Positions 11,561 to 23,655 of a stretch of 64,000 nt of DNA are shown one piece after another. How positions within the stretch are numbered: the first letter of the stretch is position 1; every line of letters starts with the position of its first letter. The notes under the pieces are model-generated. The model was not told the DNA's origin. It did no database searches and was given only the letters and a program-made list of their open reading frames with translations. Position numbers and translations under genes: made by a program. The DNA is from Marsupella aquatica (taxonomy: Eukaryota > Marchantiophyta), in assembly GCA_973895155.1 (NCBI GenBank), contig OZ316896.1, positions 15,128,001 to 15,192,000 of the forward strand, written 5' to 3'.

Positions 11561-12620
11561 GGAGAAGACGAGGACGACAATTAGCAGGTTTCAAGCTGTG
11601 TTCCCGAGTTGGCCAGGGTTTTGTTGGACGAGAATTGTCAAAAATTCGGTGTCAGTGATCTTCCGGGTGTACTCACTGCGCCTCGACGAGACGGAAGGAG
11701 GATCACTAGCAACGAATGTTTGAGAATGAATTGGAAGAGGAGGAAGACAATGAGGACGACGGCCCGTGACATCGCTGTTTGACCTACTCACATTATGATT
11801 ATTCTCCATAACTCTAGTTCGTCTTGGACGGCGTCATGATTTGGGTGTGGACGAGGACGATGAACATGGCGGGTCGTGATTCAGAGCGCGCGCGCATGAT
11901 TGCCACGACGGTGCCTGTGAGAAATAGTCATAACGACTATCTTTTCTTATGGTTCGTGCAAGAATGGATGAATGCGGGTAACTGCTAGTGCACCGGCATT
12001 TGCATTGCCGCAAACGGCTATGATGCTTTTGAAATCAATCAATGGGGGTAAGGAGATTGTCCAGCTGCACTGGAAATTTGATCAAGGATAGTGACGAGGG
12101 TGAATGCTAGCTAGATGTCGAAGCACTAAGTGGAAGAAGTAATCGACTACTATGGCCGATCCCAAAACAGAAGGTAATTTAGGAATAGGAAACTGCTGCC
12201 TCTGGTATCGATACAACGAAAGAAAATCTTAAGAAAATCTATACACTTTATGAATGATTGAGTTACTAAGGTTTATGGTCAAGCTTCTCTTCTGCAGCAC
12301 CCTCTCTTGGAGTGTTTGACCGTCCATCCTCTTCCTTCCAATAGCAGCCGTTCAAGTTTGCAAGCCACGGGTGTTTCATTTCAAGGGGTAGGGGCAAGGA
12401 TTCATTCTCTAGATGCATCACCGCGAGGCGGGCCACAAAGGGGTCGCCAGTCCCTTAAAATATCATTCAGCCCTTACGATACTCAGAAGTAAAATCAATT
12501 CGATGATAGAGCAAGCTCTCTTTCGATTGGCTTGCTTGTCTTGGCTTACCACAGGGTTGGATCTGGTTAGAGACTGAAACTGTCTGGACGGCAATTAACA
12601 GTCTAGAAAAATCTCTGTGA

Positions 12621-15600
12621 ATGTCCACAAAGGAAAAACATGTACTGGAGCTGTTGCAAGGAGCGAAAAGCAGTGTCCAGCGTGTTCATCCTCTAAGGGA
12701 GACCATCACGCTCTCACGGTCTTTTCCACGCTAACGGTGCTCCTCCGTTCAAATTTACTCGGGCTCTTGGTTTTCTGCATGAAATTTGGTGTTTGGCGTC
12801 CCAAATTTCGGACCTTTCAAAATGACAAGGAACGCAGTCTCCAGTGATCCTAACACGAGGCTGGTGTAGTGAGTTAAGTCGAGAGAAGCTAGGTGATGCG
12901 TCATCCTTGTCTGTGTCTATCGTTTCTATCAACATGTTGGAAAGCCACTCAACAAAACATTATCTGTCGTCTTTTGTTGCAACATACAGCGGTTCCTCCT
13001 CCCAGCATCGAAAAGCTGCTGGATATCGCAAGGCGGCAGAGCAAACAGCTAGAACAAGTTACGAGCAAATCACTGCCGACCAAAAGTAGGTTCCAGGCAT
13101 GAAAAATCTATTTGTCCAGATGCTTTTAGATGATGACTTGCAATTATAATTCATCCTCTGTATAGAATCTAAAGTAAATATGACAACCAAAAAAACATAA
13201 GTGTTCATCCTCTCGCTTGCCATTCTATCTCGTCCCTGCACGGTGAGAGGAACGGAGATATTTAAGTCTGACTAGCGGATACAACCATTTGGTTTGCACG
13301 ACTGCTTAGAACTTTGGTAATACTCATGGATGGAGTCTCTGTTGTATATGTCACTCCTTGAGCCGGCTTTCTCGATATGTGCTGTCTCTTTCTAATCGCA
13401 CTCGTTTGTGTTTCTGTTGGTGCTGTCGTAGCCCAACCTGAAAGAAAAAATACAATTGGAAGAAAATCCTTACTTGGCCCGGTCCAGGCGTATAGGCCTC
13501 CGGAGATTGAACCCGCAGTTGAGCCTGCAGAGAGTTCTAACAGACGCCCAAGTGTCCCAGCTGGCCCAAGCACCTCAGTGGTTAAAGAAAAAACTGTTCA
13601 GTAAGTCACAATGTCACCTCACCGAAAGCCTCTTTCTTGCAGCCATGGTGTCTACTTGTTCTATGTGATGGATTTTGATGGTCGGATACTGGGCAAAGGA
13701 GAAATCAAAAGATAATTTCCGCTTCGTACTCTGGGGGAGTGACGTCAATAATAGAGACGGGCCTCAAAGCTTTATGCATCGCACTAGTAGAATTAATTAA
13801 TAGATCCGCTGGTCTTCGTTTGCTGGTGCTGGTCCGGCTAAATTTTGCAGCCGAAAGCTCTAATGAACAGTATGCCTAGGGTTTCTTGCCTTGCTTTGGA
13901 TGTGATTGCTGCAAAGCATTATGCATCGCTCTAGAGAATTAACTAGAGATGTAGTCGTTGCGACTCTGCTGCATCCTCACTTTCCACACCGCGTACAGAG
14001 TGGAAAGTTTTGAACAACTCAAGGAGCTTCATGCTAGGGCAGTTTCATCAGGTCCAAGTGCATCTCTTAGAAAGGATCTGTCTTTTGAAGCATATGGACA
14101 AGTAAATTTCAAGACAGCGAGAGGGTGGTTCGCAAATCGCGAAGTAGAGGAGATGATCAAGTTCACCTATGTAAGTGAAGCGCAGTCATTGTGCTCTTAC
14201 TATTACGCAGCTCATAATCAATTCCTTCCCGACACGTCTAGTTGGCCGAGCTACTCATTTTAGTTAAAAGGGAAAGTACTCCTCCGAAATAACTATTTTC
14301 TCTAGATTCCGTTATTTAAGCAAAGACTGGAGATGTAAGGTTGGTAATTCGTTTAGAAACCGAATTTCTTGCCCAGGGTATTTCTGGTTTTGGTACCATA
14401 TTCTTCTTGTCCATGTTTTAGACCCGGAAAGTAGTTCATTGGAATTTTGAACCCAAGAAACAATCCAGTTCTTAAATCCGGATAAGTAAAATTCCACGGG
14501 AATCTCGTTCAGACTTGGTCAGGAAACTACTCCAGCCAAATAAAAATGCCTATGTGGGTTCATACTTTTCGAATGCTACTTATTCGAGTATAAACGTCAC
14601 CCGTGATCTTCAAAACGTATTTCATTCCTCGTGCTGTACATGTTTTCGCACTGAAATCGTCCATATTGAAAATATATATTGCACCTCATTATAACCTGGG
14701 ACTAAGTGCAAAACGCAAAGACAAGTAGCTTGGGACAAGTCATTACTGTCAAATTGAGAAGGGACTTGAGTTTAGGCTACGTGTTTGAATGCAATATTCC
14801 GTTAACAACAATCGCGTTTGAGAGCTACTCTTCACTGTGATTTGAAGCAAGGACCTATATTCTGCATTGGTAATAGCGTATCCTGTTGTTTGTTTGGGTT
14901 GGTCACCAGAAGCGTATAAATGAGCCGCTCCTACAATATGTGCGCCAGCGCGACAAGCATGATGCAGTGGCTGTGTTTGCACGTAATTTCAAGCTGTAAT
15001 CCCTTCTTCCCGCTCAAAGTCTCCCCCATTATCTGAAGGATACTGGCTGTGGACTTGTTCATTGTCTACTTGTAGATGGAAATCAGTGACTTCTGAACTG
15101 ACTGTCTTATAGGGTCCAATTCTAATGCGTAGTTGCTGAACATGCACCCTTACAAATGCACTTACTTATTGCTATTTTCATCTCGTGTTCGTCAAATCTG
15201 GATTGTTCAACCTTATGTACCTGTATACGCCGGAACTTGATTTTTGCTAGGAAATAGTTTCTCTCTTGCCCGCTTTATTGTTGATACCTGAACATCTATC
15301 TTGTGTCAACAGATTTAATGGCATATATGGGCGATATACAGGCAACAAAGTCTGAGACAGATCATTTGCGGCAAGTCCTCTCTGGAGGCCTCAGAAAGCC
15401 TGGCCTTCGAGATGAGATTTTTTGTCATATCTGCAAGCAGACCACTGACAACCCAGACAGGTACTAGAGAGTGCCAAGGCTTGATCTCCATATCTTCCCG
15501 AGAATTGAATGCCAGAGAACTGAATAATGTGGCTGCCTCTGATGTAATTTTGATGTTAGGTATTTCGCAAGGAGAAGATGTACTGACAATTCTTATTGCA

Positions 15601-18600
15601 GTGCGAGCAATGTAAGGGGATGGCAAGCAATGGCTATTAGCTGTGGTTGTTTTCTCCCTTCGGAGGGTTTTCTACCAGTTTTGCAGTCTCATCTTGAGCA
15701 GGTTCATGACCTCCCGGTTTCGTCATATGTTCGCTTTTATATATCTGGCTGCAACTGCACGTCTCTGTTGCATTCGTATATTGATTTGTATGGTAGCCTG
15801 AGCTTAAATTTGTGACGTCCAACTCTTCTGAAAGCTGATGGCTCAAAAATCCCTTTTTCTAAGCAATGTTTTGGTGGATCTAAGGAGAACAAGAAGAAAA
15901 TCAATACAATTTAATGCATATTCTAACAGTTGTCAATATTGCTATTCAAGTATTTGTGGAAGTCACATATGGTTGTGACATTAGTCTTAGCTTTTTGAAA
16001 GAAGGAATCTGCAATGTTTATCATTAATTTGCAGTGAATGTTATAGGATGCTCCAACATTTCTAAGCCTACTTGCCTTTAAAATGTGGGCGATGGCTTGC
16101 CAGGTGGTGCATGGACTTCTACGTAGTACAGATAAGGGAAAGAGTAGTAATGAGGTTGATCCCCCCCATCTTGCAACTTATTCGCTGTTTCGTCTAAGGA
16201 AACTTCTTCGCTGCGGGGGACGGCATTTGCTTCCCTTATCTGAAGAAATAGAGGCCGTGGAGGTGTGTTTCGTCTCCCTACTCAACGATGGATCATTCTT
16301 CAAGCAAGGAGTTTGAAACATTCCATGGATTTGTAGTGTCAGCCTATGTGTTTACGTTTCTGTATGTCGAGTTAAAACTAGGAAATTTTGTCAGCCCCAA
16401 GGCCTCGTTTGTGGTAATAGGAGTGATAAAGGTCGAATCAGCCTTTCATTCCCTCCGAATTTTTAGACTCACCTTGAAGCTCTTCTTATCCTCGACATAC
16501 TCTTCTTATATGTCTCTCGTTTTGATGGTATTCCAGAAGGTGGGAACCATATCGGCAACAATTTATCTTCCTGATTCGACCAGTAAGGTATGCTGCATTT
16601 AATTGGCTAAACCAAGATTAACTGCCCCCAATCTAATAGCATTTAGATTTATTATTTCCTATCGAAGCCTAACGTTCGTCAGCTTAGGATTCAACTTATA
16701 CAGAAAAAATTCGAAGAGTTGTCCAAAAACAGCTGGAAAACTCTTATAGTGCAGCAGTTCTTTCTGGATTCATTTATGCTCTGTCCAATCCAGAATCTAG
16801 GTAAAGAGGCAATCAAAGTTCTTGATGAGTTTCTGCAGTTACAGCTATTCTGAGTCACTTGAGTTTGCGGATTGTCACCATCCAGACGATGCCGCTTGAT
16901 CCAACGACAACCACGGAAGAAGTGGTTGTGAAGATTGTGCAGATTCTTGGATTATCAGAACCCAAGTACTTTTGTCTATGTGAAGTCGATCCTAACCAAG
17001 GTGCGGTAGTCCCTTCTTCTTGCTACCACTAGGCAAAGCTTTACGATTTGCAAAGTCACAACGTGATCATTTTAGATTTGACTTATTCTGTGAACCTTGT
17101 TGTCATGTCGTCTCTTAGAGAGAATGCTCATGTTGGCTGTTTGAATTGACACACTTGAAACAAAGTAAAATCGCTTGTCTCTGCTCTTGTCTTAATTTAA
17201 GCAAATCTGTCCCATTCCATGGAAAGTATAATTAGATTTGTGATAAATGGGTGTCCACAGTGGAGAATTCTCTTGGAGGAAAGGAATATGTAGCCGAGGT
17301 ACAGAGCCGGTGGGCTTCCACCTGCATTCCAAAGTCTGTCACCGACTTTCAGTCGCCCTGGAGGAAGTTCATGTCCTGCTGGCGAAAGACTCAAAAGAAA
17401 ATTGCGACTGTCAAGGATGTCTATGATGAGCTGGTAGACCAGTTGTTTGTGATGACTGCCACGGGCGACCATGAGCCCAGAATGCTGTTTAAGCGCAACT
17501 TATTCCTAAGCGCACAAGATGTAGCAGCAAACGTCAAGAACAGGGAGTTGGCATTGGATTACTCGCAGGTAATTAGCAAATTGCAAGGTGTCGACTTTGC
17601 TGAAACTAGATTAACACACCAACACTGGCGAAGGGTCTTTCCATTCTTTCCTTCTGCCGCAGCCGGAACCAACTGTGTTGTAGCAATTCCTGATAGCATG
17701 GCCATTTAGAGACGCGACCACAAACTATCATTATATGTTTTCAGACTTTTTCATTTATTGAAATCGAACACTGTAATTTTCATTTCCTAGACATGACGGA
17801 CGGAGCACCAGAAACTTAGCGTAGCAATGATTTGAATAAATCCTTGGAATGGCGATTCACTTTTCGTAAACTGAGTTGGTATTTTCTCAAATGTTGAAAG
17901 CCATTACTGTAGATGGTGGAGAAACCAAGTGGTTTTTAGCCCTAAGCCTGAAGTAAAAAAACAAACCAAATGAGACGCCCAGTAGCATTGATTGGAGCGG
18001 TTTCTCGTGTTCTTGATCATTAAGTTCCAACTTCATTATGCCTTTGACTTTATAGCTTTCCTAGTTGACGTGTTCCGAAACTTTCTCTCATTTACTGCAC
18101 CAATAGGAGCTCTACTGAACAGCTAAGAAACTTACTGTTCTCGAAAGTTTCTTAGCTGCAATGTAATATTAAGGAACTCAGTTTCCTCCCGGTCATTGAG
18201 TCAAAGCTGTCCCTTCATGGATTCTTTTGGATATCTGTGCACAAGCATTTGGTTGTGAGTTTCCTAGTCTCCAGTATAGTCACAGGGTCTAGTGTGTCAT
18301 CCTTTCATCTACTGTCAGTTGCAATCCGACGTTCGTAGACGATTTATGTTGAATAGCTTACAGAACTGAAAAGCACGTATTTGGTAAATAGCTCCGTGCT
18401 TTTAAGAGTCTTCGTTAGGAATCAGAACCAATTAACTCTGATAATTAATATCTTTTGCAATTTCTTCTAATGTGTGGGATACTAAGATTTCACTCTGAAG
18501 TGAGAATCATAGAACTCTGTTGTCGCTGAGTAGTAATGACAACACTTTGACAAGTATGGAAAGGCTGCGGTCGGGTGACAGGCTGTGCATGATGTTTTAA

Positions 18601-20971
18601 GGGGTGCATTTCCACTTTCGGAACATGACTTGGTGATGCTAGCTGCATTGCAACTGCGGGCAGAACTTGGATCCAACCTACCAAGAAATGCCAAGTAATA
18701 CATTAACTTTGCCTGTAGTGCGGTTTTATTAATGTTCGTACCATATTTTATAAAACGACTCTAGGAATTGATGAAAGGCGGTGGCTGTCTATGACCATGA
18801 ACCTCTTGTTCCATCAAGTTACAAAGGAGCTCTTCTGTTTTGTCCAGGGGTATGAAGATAAGCAATTATTTACCCCAACATCTTGAAGGAGATGAAGAAA
18901 AACTGAAGAATGTCATTTTGAGTATGGCAAATGGACTACCTGGGGACCCTAGCCCTGCGACGAGAAGGGTTGATTATCTAGATTACCTGAAGACACGTTA
19001 TGTACTTGCACAGGCATCCTGGTTCTCAGCAAAGGTGCTAGTCTATCATACTTATCTTCATGGTTGGACTTTCAACACTAAAGTGATCTGAGTTAGTTCA
19101 ATGTGAGATGCAAGAGTGCCTCGTATGAAATACTGTGCTCTTACTGCATCTGTCAAATATCATTCCGTTGACAATACTTCATCCTCCATCTGGAAGGAAG
19201 GAAAGGCATGTTTTTAGCTCTCGGTCCCCTGCTGCGAGACATCTCAAGGCTATTAGAACACTTCTCAGGAGGGATTGGGAGATTGTTGTGTCACTTTGTG
19301 GACTGAGGTCTCTTTCCACATCTTGTCATGAAGAGGAACTTTGTTATGTCGGCCATGGCAGCAAACAGATAGCGCGGCTATGCCTGCAGCTTTTTTGGTC
19401 GCAATCAATGCTTCAGGTGTCTTCTTCCTACAACTAGACTCCAAGGTGATTACTGGCATATCCAGATTTGCTCGCTTTGACTTCAATGCCATTCCTTAAT
19501 AAGTTTCCTCGGATAAAGAATATGAAGGATGTTGCAAAATCCCGAACTTGAGCACTAGGTACTCCGCATGTTGGAAAATCTTGGATTGGATTATTTTTTC
19601 CTTAGTGCAGCTGAAAGATACTACGGCCAAATGTCGTTAGCTTATAGATGTCCATCCAAGATAGACCAAAGCTTGGTATCCTTCAGCCAAGCTTTGGTCT
19701 ATTGTGCTTATATATCTCCATCCAAGGTGCTTGAAAACATCAATTGGAATTTTTCTCTCCCTCGTACACCATCAAGGATTTTTGGAAGATGTAATGATCT
19801 GAAAAAGCTATATTCTGATGGCATCGTCTTGAAGAACTTTCAAACGTATATATAACAACTGGTCATATCAGGTTGAAAAGGCTGAAGGAACTTGGTCGTT
19901 TGCAAATCGATTTTATTTTGGTAGTTTGTTAAGCTTGAGAATATTCTAATAGATATTCATGTCCTGGTTGGAGACAGGAAGAAATCATGCACATGAAGTT
20001 CACAGAGATTTGCAGCTGGGCTTATTCACAGACATCTTTCTCAATTGTTACGGGGAATGCGTATGCCTCTGAACCTCCTTTCAGATTCCAGCTTGAAACA
20101 GCACCTTTGATCGTCAATTTCGGTGATCGTATTTTTGGCGTCAAGTACCTTCAAGTCTTCGTCCTCACATAGGATCTTACTCCTGCTATAAATCCCTATA
20201 GAACATATGTTAACCAAGGGTTGAAGTTTCTAACAGGACTATCTAATCGGTATCTAATCCGTCTTCGTGAGGTTTTGAGCGGAAAAAGTTTGGGTATTAC
20301 CAATAAGGTTTTCCAGACATGAAAACCTTTGTGACTGTGAGAGGATTGCATTGGTTATTTCTTCTCGTAACCAGCTGTAGCTCAAATCTGTGAAAATATA
20401 CTGAGTTCCCAGTAAGGCCTCCGTGTCTGAAATCCACAACTTGGCTCGGTAGGCAGCTTAATCCATGTAGGAAATTGTTTCCACTCTAAGTTTGCAAAGG
20501 TTCTATCCGGCGTCCTTGTATGGGATTTTTGTGACGAGAAATATTCGCATATTCTGAAGAAGTTGAGAATTCGTCTGTTTTTAGTCTTTGTTGAGATTGC
20601 GATGCTCATTTGCTTACTTTGCAAGGTCTATGAATATGTGTATGTTTGAGCAGGACCAACAATGAAGATCGTCGCATCCTTACACTACAGGTTAGTCATT
20701 GAAACCGGGCGTCTCTGTTTTCAAAGAAATAGGATACTGCATACTGCAAGCAGTTGTGGGTTATGCCATTATCGTCCCAAAATGTAGAAACATGATATTA
20801 ATCAAAAGCATTCTCACATAGCAGACTAATTGCTAGATTTTAAAGTTGGACACTTAATGAAATGGACCTACAAAGTCTTTCAGTCCTCTTAACAGATTAG
20901 ATCTGCTTTGTCTTTCACAGGGATCAGACATGTCAAAGGCTATGCAGCTGTTTGTAAACCGGATGTTCTAA
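12621..20971 (+). CDS. MyTH4-FERM protein without a motor domain, 17 exons, 703 residues
   Basis: Exons: 12621-12718, 13006-13085, 13432-13600, 13999-14170, 14910-14982, 15313-15460, 15602-15701, 16104-16262, 16537-16587, 16886-17000, 17261-17568, 18582-18694, 18848-19034, 19362-19445, 19978-20144, 20654-20690, 20921-20971. All junctions are GT-AG and every phase matches, giving 2112 nt. Residues 1-172 form a probably disordered basic and proline-rich head. MyTH4 spans about 174-333, with KRINEPLL, LMAYMGD (199), GLRDEIFCHICKQTTDNPD (228), GWQAMAISCGCFLPSEGFL and LPLSEEIEAVE. FERM spans about 334-703: F1 TIYLPDSTSK and TTTTEEVVVKIVQILGL; F2 MLFKRNLF (463), FPLSEHDLVMLAALQL and YLDYLKTRY; F3 AFLVAINASGVFFL, FTEICSWAYSQTSFSIVTG and GSDMSKAMQLFV, then stop. 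Known family: MyTH4-FERM pairs bind microtubules or cargo in myosins and in the plant kinesin KCBP. No P-loop, coiled coil or motor follows. The least certain part is exon 1 (weak donor CG/GTCTTT), although its phase fits. Confidence 0.8.
18120..18158. repeat. Perfect 14-bp inverted repeat in an intron
   Basis: CAGCTAAGAAACTT (18120-18133) and its exact complement AAGTTTCTTAGCTG (18145-18158) are separated by 11 bases in the intron before the exon at 18582 of the MyTH4-FERM gene. It may fold as an RNA hairpin; function unknown. Confidence 0.8.
19661..19702. repeat. Perfect 16-bp inverted repeat in an intron
   Basis: ATAGACCAAAGCTTGG (19661-19676) and CCAAGCTTTGGTCTAT (19687-19702) flank a 10-base loop within an intron of the MyTH4-FERM gene. 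TCCATCCAAG occurs directly on both sides (about 19651 and 19719), so the hairpin sits between short direct repeats. Confidence 0.85.
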
Positions 20972-23655
20972 CTCCTCCAGCCCCTTGAATCAGGTTTAAT
21001 GACAGTTGTAATATGGTTTTCTTTATCGAGTTGAAAATTGTCGGCCTGACTGTTTATGAACTTGCTTCCATTCATGTATTAAATCCTGTCTTGCTCGCCT
21101 TGCCCTCTCGCCGTCTGTATTTCCCATCCGTGGTACACCTCTCGTTCACGCTAGAGCGAGTCCGTTCGCAAGTTGAGTGGCTTTGTCAGGGTCCATTCCA
21201 TTGATGCTGTGAACAATTCCCCCAAATTAACACTGAGTTTGAGTAGCTCCATCACGACCCAACACATTGCTAACATGGTCCGCAAACCAGTACTTAGAAA
21301 CGTTTTGACCTCCACGACATATCTGGAGTCCTCTGAAAGGAAATCACAGATTCCGATGTTCTTACAAGCTTCTTTCCTTCAGTCGTTCTCAGGTTCCATG
21401 TGGACAGCGTGAAGAGTTTTGTCACCAGTTTCATCTTCTGCTGTGTATATAGGAACAAGTCTTACTCTCAAAGATCAGACTATGTGAATTACGTTTCTAC
21501 ATTTCATGTTTGATGTTTCATTTTTTCTACTTTCATGTAAGAAGGATAGCGGAACACTACAGATTAGCCAGGATGGGACGAAGCATTTAGTGAATCTTTA
21601 CTGATTGGCTGACAGCTATAGTTGTACATTTAGTCTGTCTCCCGTAAAACCAATTCATTGTCCAGAAGTTAGAGACATCAATAAAGCTTACCATTTGCAG
21701 TGGCGTGAATTCCTAGATTGTTACTCATGTGGATAAAGTTTCTAATTTATGTTGTTTTGGGAATTCTGTTACTGAGACTAAGAATACCTCTGGTCCCCAT
21801 GGCAAAGGTCCTCATGGCAACACGAGGTCAGGGTAATTGCACATCAAAATGTGATAACATGTACATTGTACTATGTCACTCCATACCATAATAAACCAAA
21901 GTATCTCATATCAAGTCTTGTCCCCAAAAAAACTATAAGCAAATTGTACCTCCCCAGGCATGGAATGAGTAGCCACGCGACCTCCTTACTAAGTTTATTA
22001 AAAAGAAGTATATTTGGAGCCCCTGGGGCCCCACACTAGATTAAATCTCAGATCAACCCTCTGAGCAGGCCCCGGTCACCACCCCTTGTTATATTGCTTC
22101 ATCACATTTTTAAACCCCCTTTATAAATTAAATAATAAATATTGTGTTAGTATCACTAGCCTTGGGCTTACTATAATATCTGTCTACTATGAATTTTTGT
22201 GCACCTTCATTCCTTATGAGTCGTGAGCAGCTTTCGCCAGCTAAGTATGCGTCAAATTTCCAGAGATTGTATATGTAATGCAGATATAGTTTGAGAAATA
22301 GTTTCTTACCTCATTCCACAACTCCAATGACATTAATAAGCATAAATTGTCATAGTTCTCAAGAGTGACTTTCTCTTGAGATAAATTAAACAACATGATG
22401 TCACATGGAACCAGAGTAATATCAATAGCAGCACATAGATACGTACCTTGTATATAGGCTATGTCCACTGCCACAAAGAAATCCAGTTTGGATTAACATC
22501 AAAGATAGTAAAAAATTGTAAATCTATGTTTCTTATTTTTTGCATGTTTGTAGGGCTTAGAGCTTAAACTCCCTATTTGGTGGAACTGGAAGCTTGGAGG
22601 GACATAAATATTTTGCATTACTACTCCGATGGACACACAAACTTTGTCTTGTCAAATTAAAATACTCCCCAAAGTGTAGAATGTGCTATGCAAGTAGATT
22701 TAAACATGCATGCGTCTATCAGGGTTTAGTGTGTCATTTGGGCATTATGTCAAGCTGGCCTTTCACCACTGGCATTGGGACACCACGTGTTTGGCAGGGG
22801 AGGGCCTAGGGGCACCCTCCTCTGTGTGTGTGTGTGTGTGCGCTCTATCTTTTTCGCTGGGTGATATTTACCCCTGGCTTTAATTGATTGGGCTGGGCCC
22901 CTCCCTTTATTGAAAAACTAAAAATAAAGTAAAATTGGCAAGGTTGAATGTGCATGTGGCTCCTCCCCTCTCCATCGTCCGATGCAAAATAATCTGACGG
23001 CCTGTGTGGCGCGCTCACTTCATAGGGAGATCACAACCGCTACAATAGTTTCCCCGATAATAATATGTTTGAGGAATTTGGGGGCTTTTCGCTTCGAAAT
23101 TGACCATTGCTCCCAATTCTGAAAACAGCTTCAGAAATGGCGGAGCCCAATAAATCATGGGGCAAACTTTTCTCCTCTCGTCGTTGTTTCTCCTCTGTTT
23201 CTTTGATCGCCTGATCGCATAAATAATGATTTGTCTGATGTCTTCCAACATTCGAGGTTCTCTGGAAGGCAAAGAGACAGACGACCTAACAATTATACTA
23301 TTTGCAAACATTTATCCTCTTCTGTCGGACCTCTCTCGAGTTTGTAATTGCATGTCGTCCACGGCTTCAGATTCTCTGGAAGGCAGCGAGGCGAGAAGGA
23401 CAAGAACCCAATTCATCACTGGCGAAATCGTCTCCTGCTCTGTCTCTCTGCGAACTTTCTGATCGCATGTCTTCATATTCTGAACGGCAAGAGACGAGAA
23501 TAGGAGACGAGAGGCGAAACCAAGCAAAGCAAAGTGAATGATGCGCTGAGAAGAATCTGAGGACTACGAAAATTCGATCGTCAGAAATTGGAAGTAGTGG
23601 TTGTAGTGGTGGGTGGGACGGATTTGGGTGTAAATTAGTCTGGCAGCAGAAGGCA
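20972..23655. other. Gap between the MyTH4-FERM and SEX4-like genes
   Basis: No gene is supported. The first part is presumably the 3' UTR of the MyTH4-FERM gene. I looked in 20972-22100 for kinesin or myosin motor signatures and saw none. A (TG)9 microsatellite lies at 22823-22840. At 23250-23520 the putative SEX4 promoter or leader holds about three diverged repeats built on TTCTCTGGAAGGCA with a period of about 115 bp. Confidence 0.55.

Larger units (their letters stand above)
7979..12620. other. Repeat-rich gap between the RINGv and MyTH4-FERM genes
   Basis: No supported gene. The gap holds a 96-bp tandem repeat, a 116-bp tandem repeat and a diverged segmental duplication (listed separately), plus an AT-rich tract at 10,680-10,880. 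A TATAAAAG box near 8310 precedes the 96-bp repeat but no coding frame follows it. A frame at about 12,298-12,387 after a CTTCTGCAG acceptor could be an exon but has no recognisable content. Confidence 0.5.

Noticed and set aside
13377-13604. Alternative frame in the exon at 13432-13600 (LNPQLSLQRVLTDAQVSQ)
   Set aside because: It also looks protein-like, but the phases of both neighbouring junctions require the other frame (PPEIEPAVEPAESS).
20654-20690. Alternative reading GPTMKIVASLHY of the 37-nt FERM exon
   Set aside because: It would leave the last exon out of frame; the reading TNNEDRRILTLQ joins GSDMSKAMQLF in phase and fits the FERM F3 end.
20972-22100. Possible kinesin motor downstream of the MyTH4-FERM exons
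   Set aside because: No P-loop (GQTGSGKT-like), switch I or switch II motif was found in any plus-strand frame here; the FERM reading ends at a stop with matching phases.
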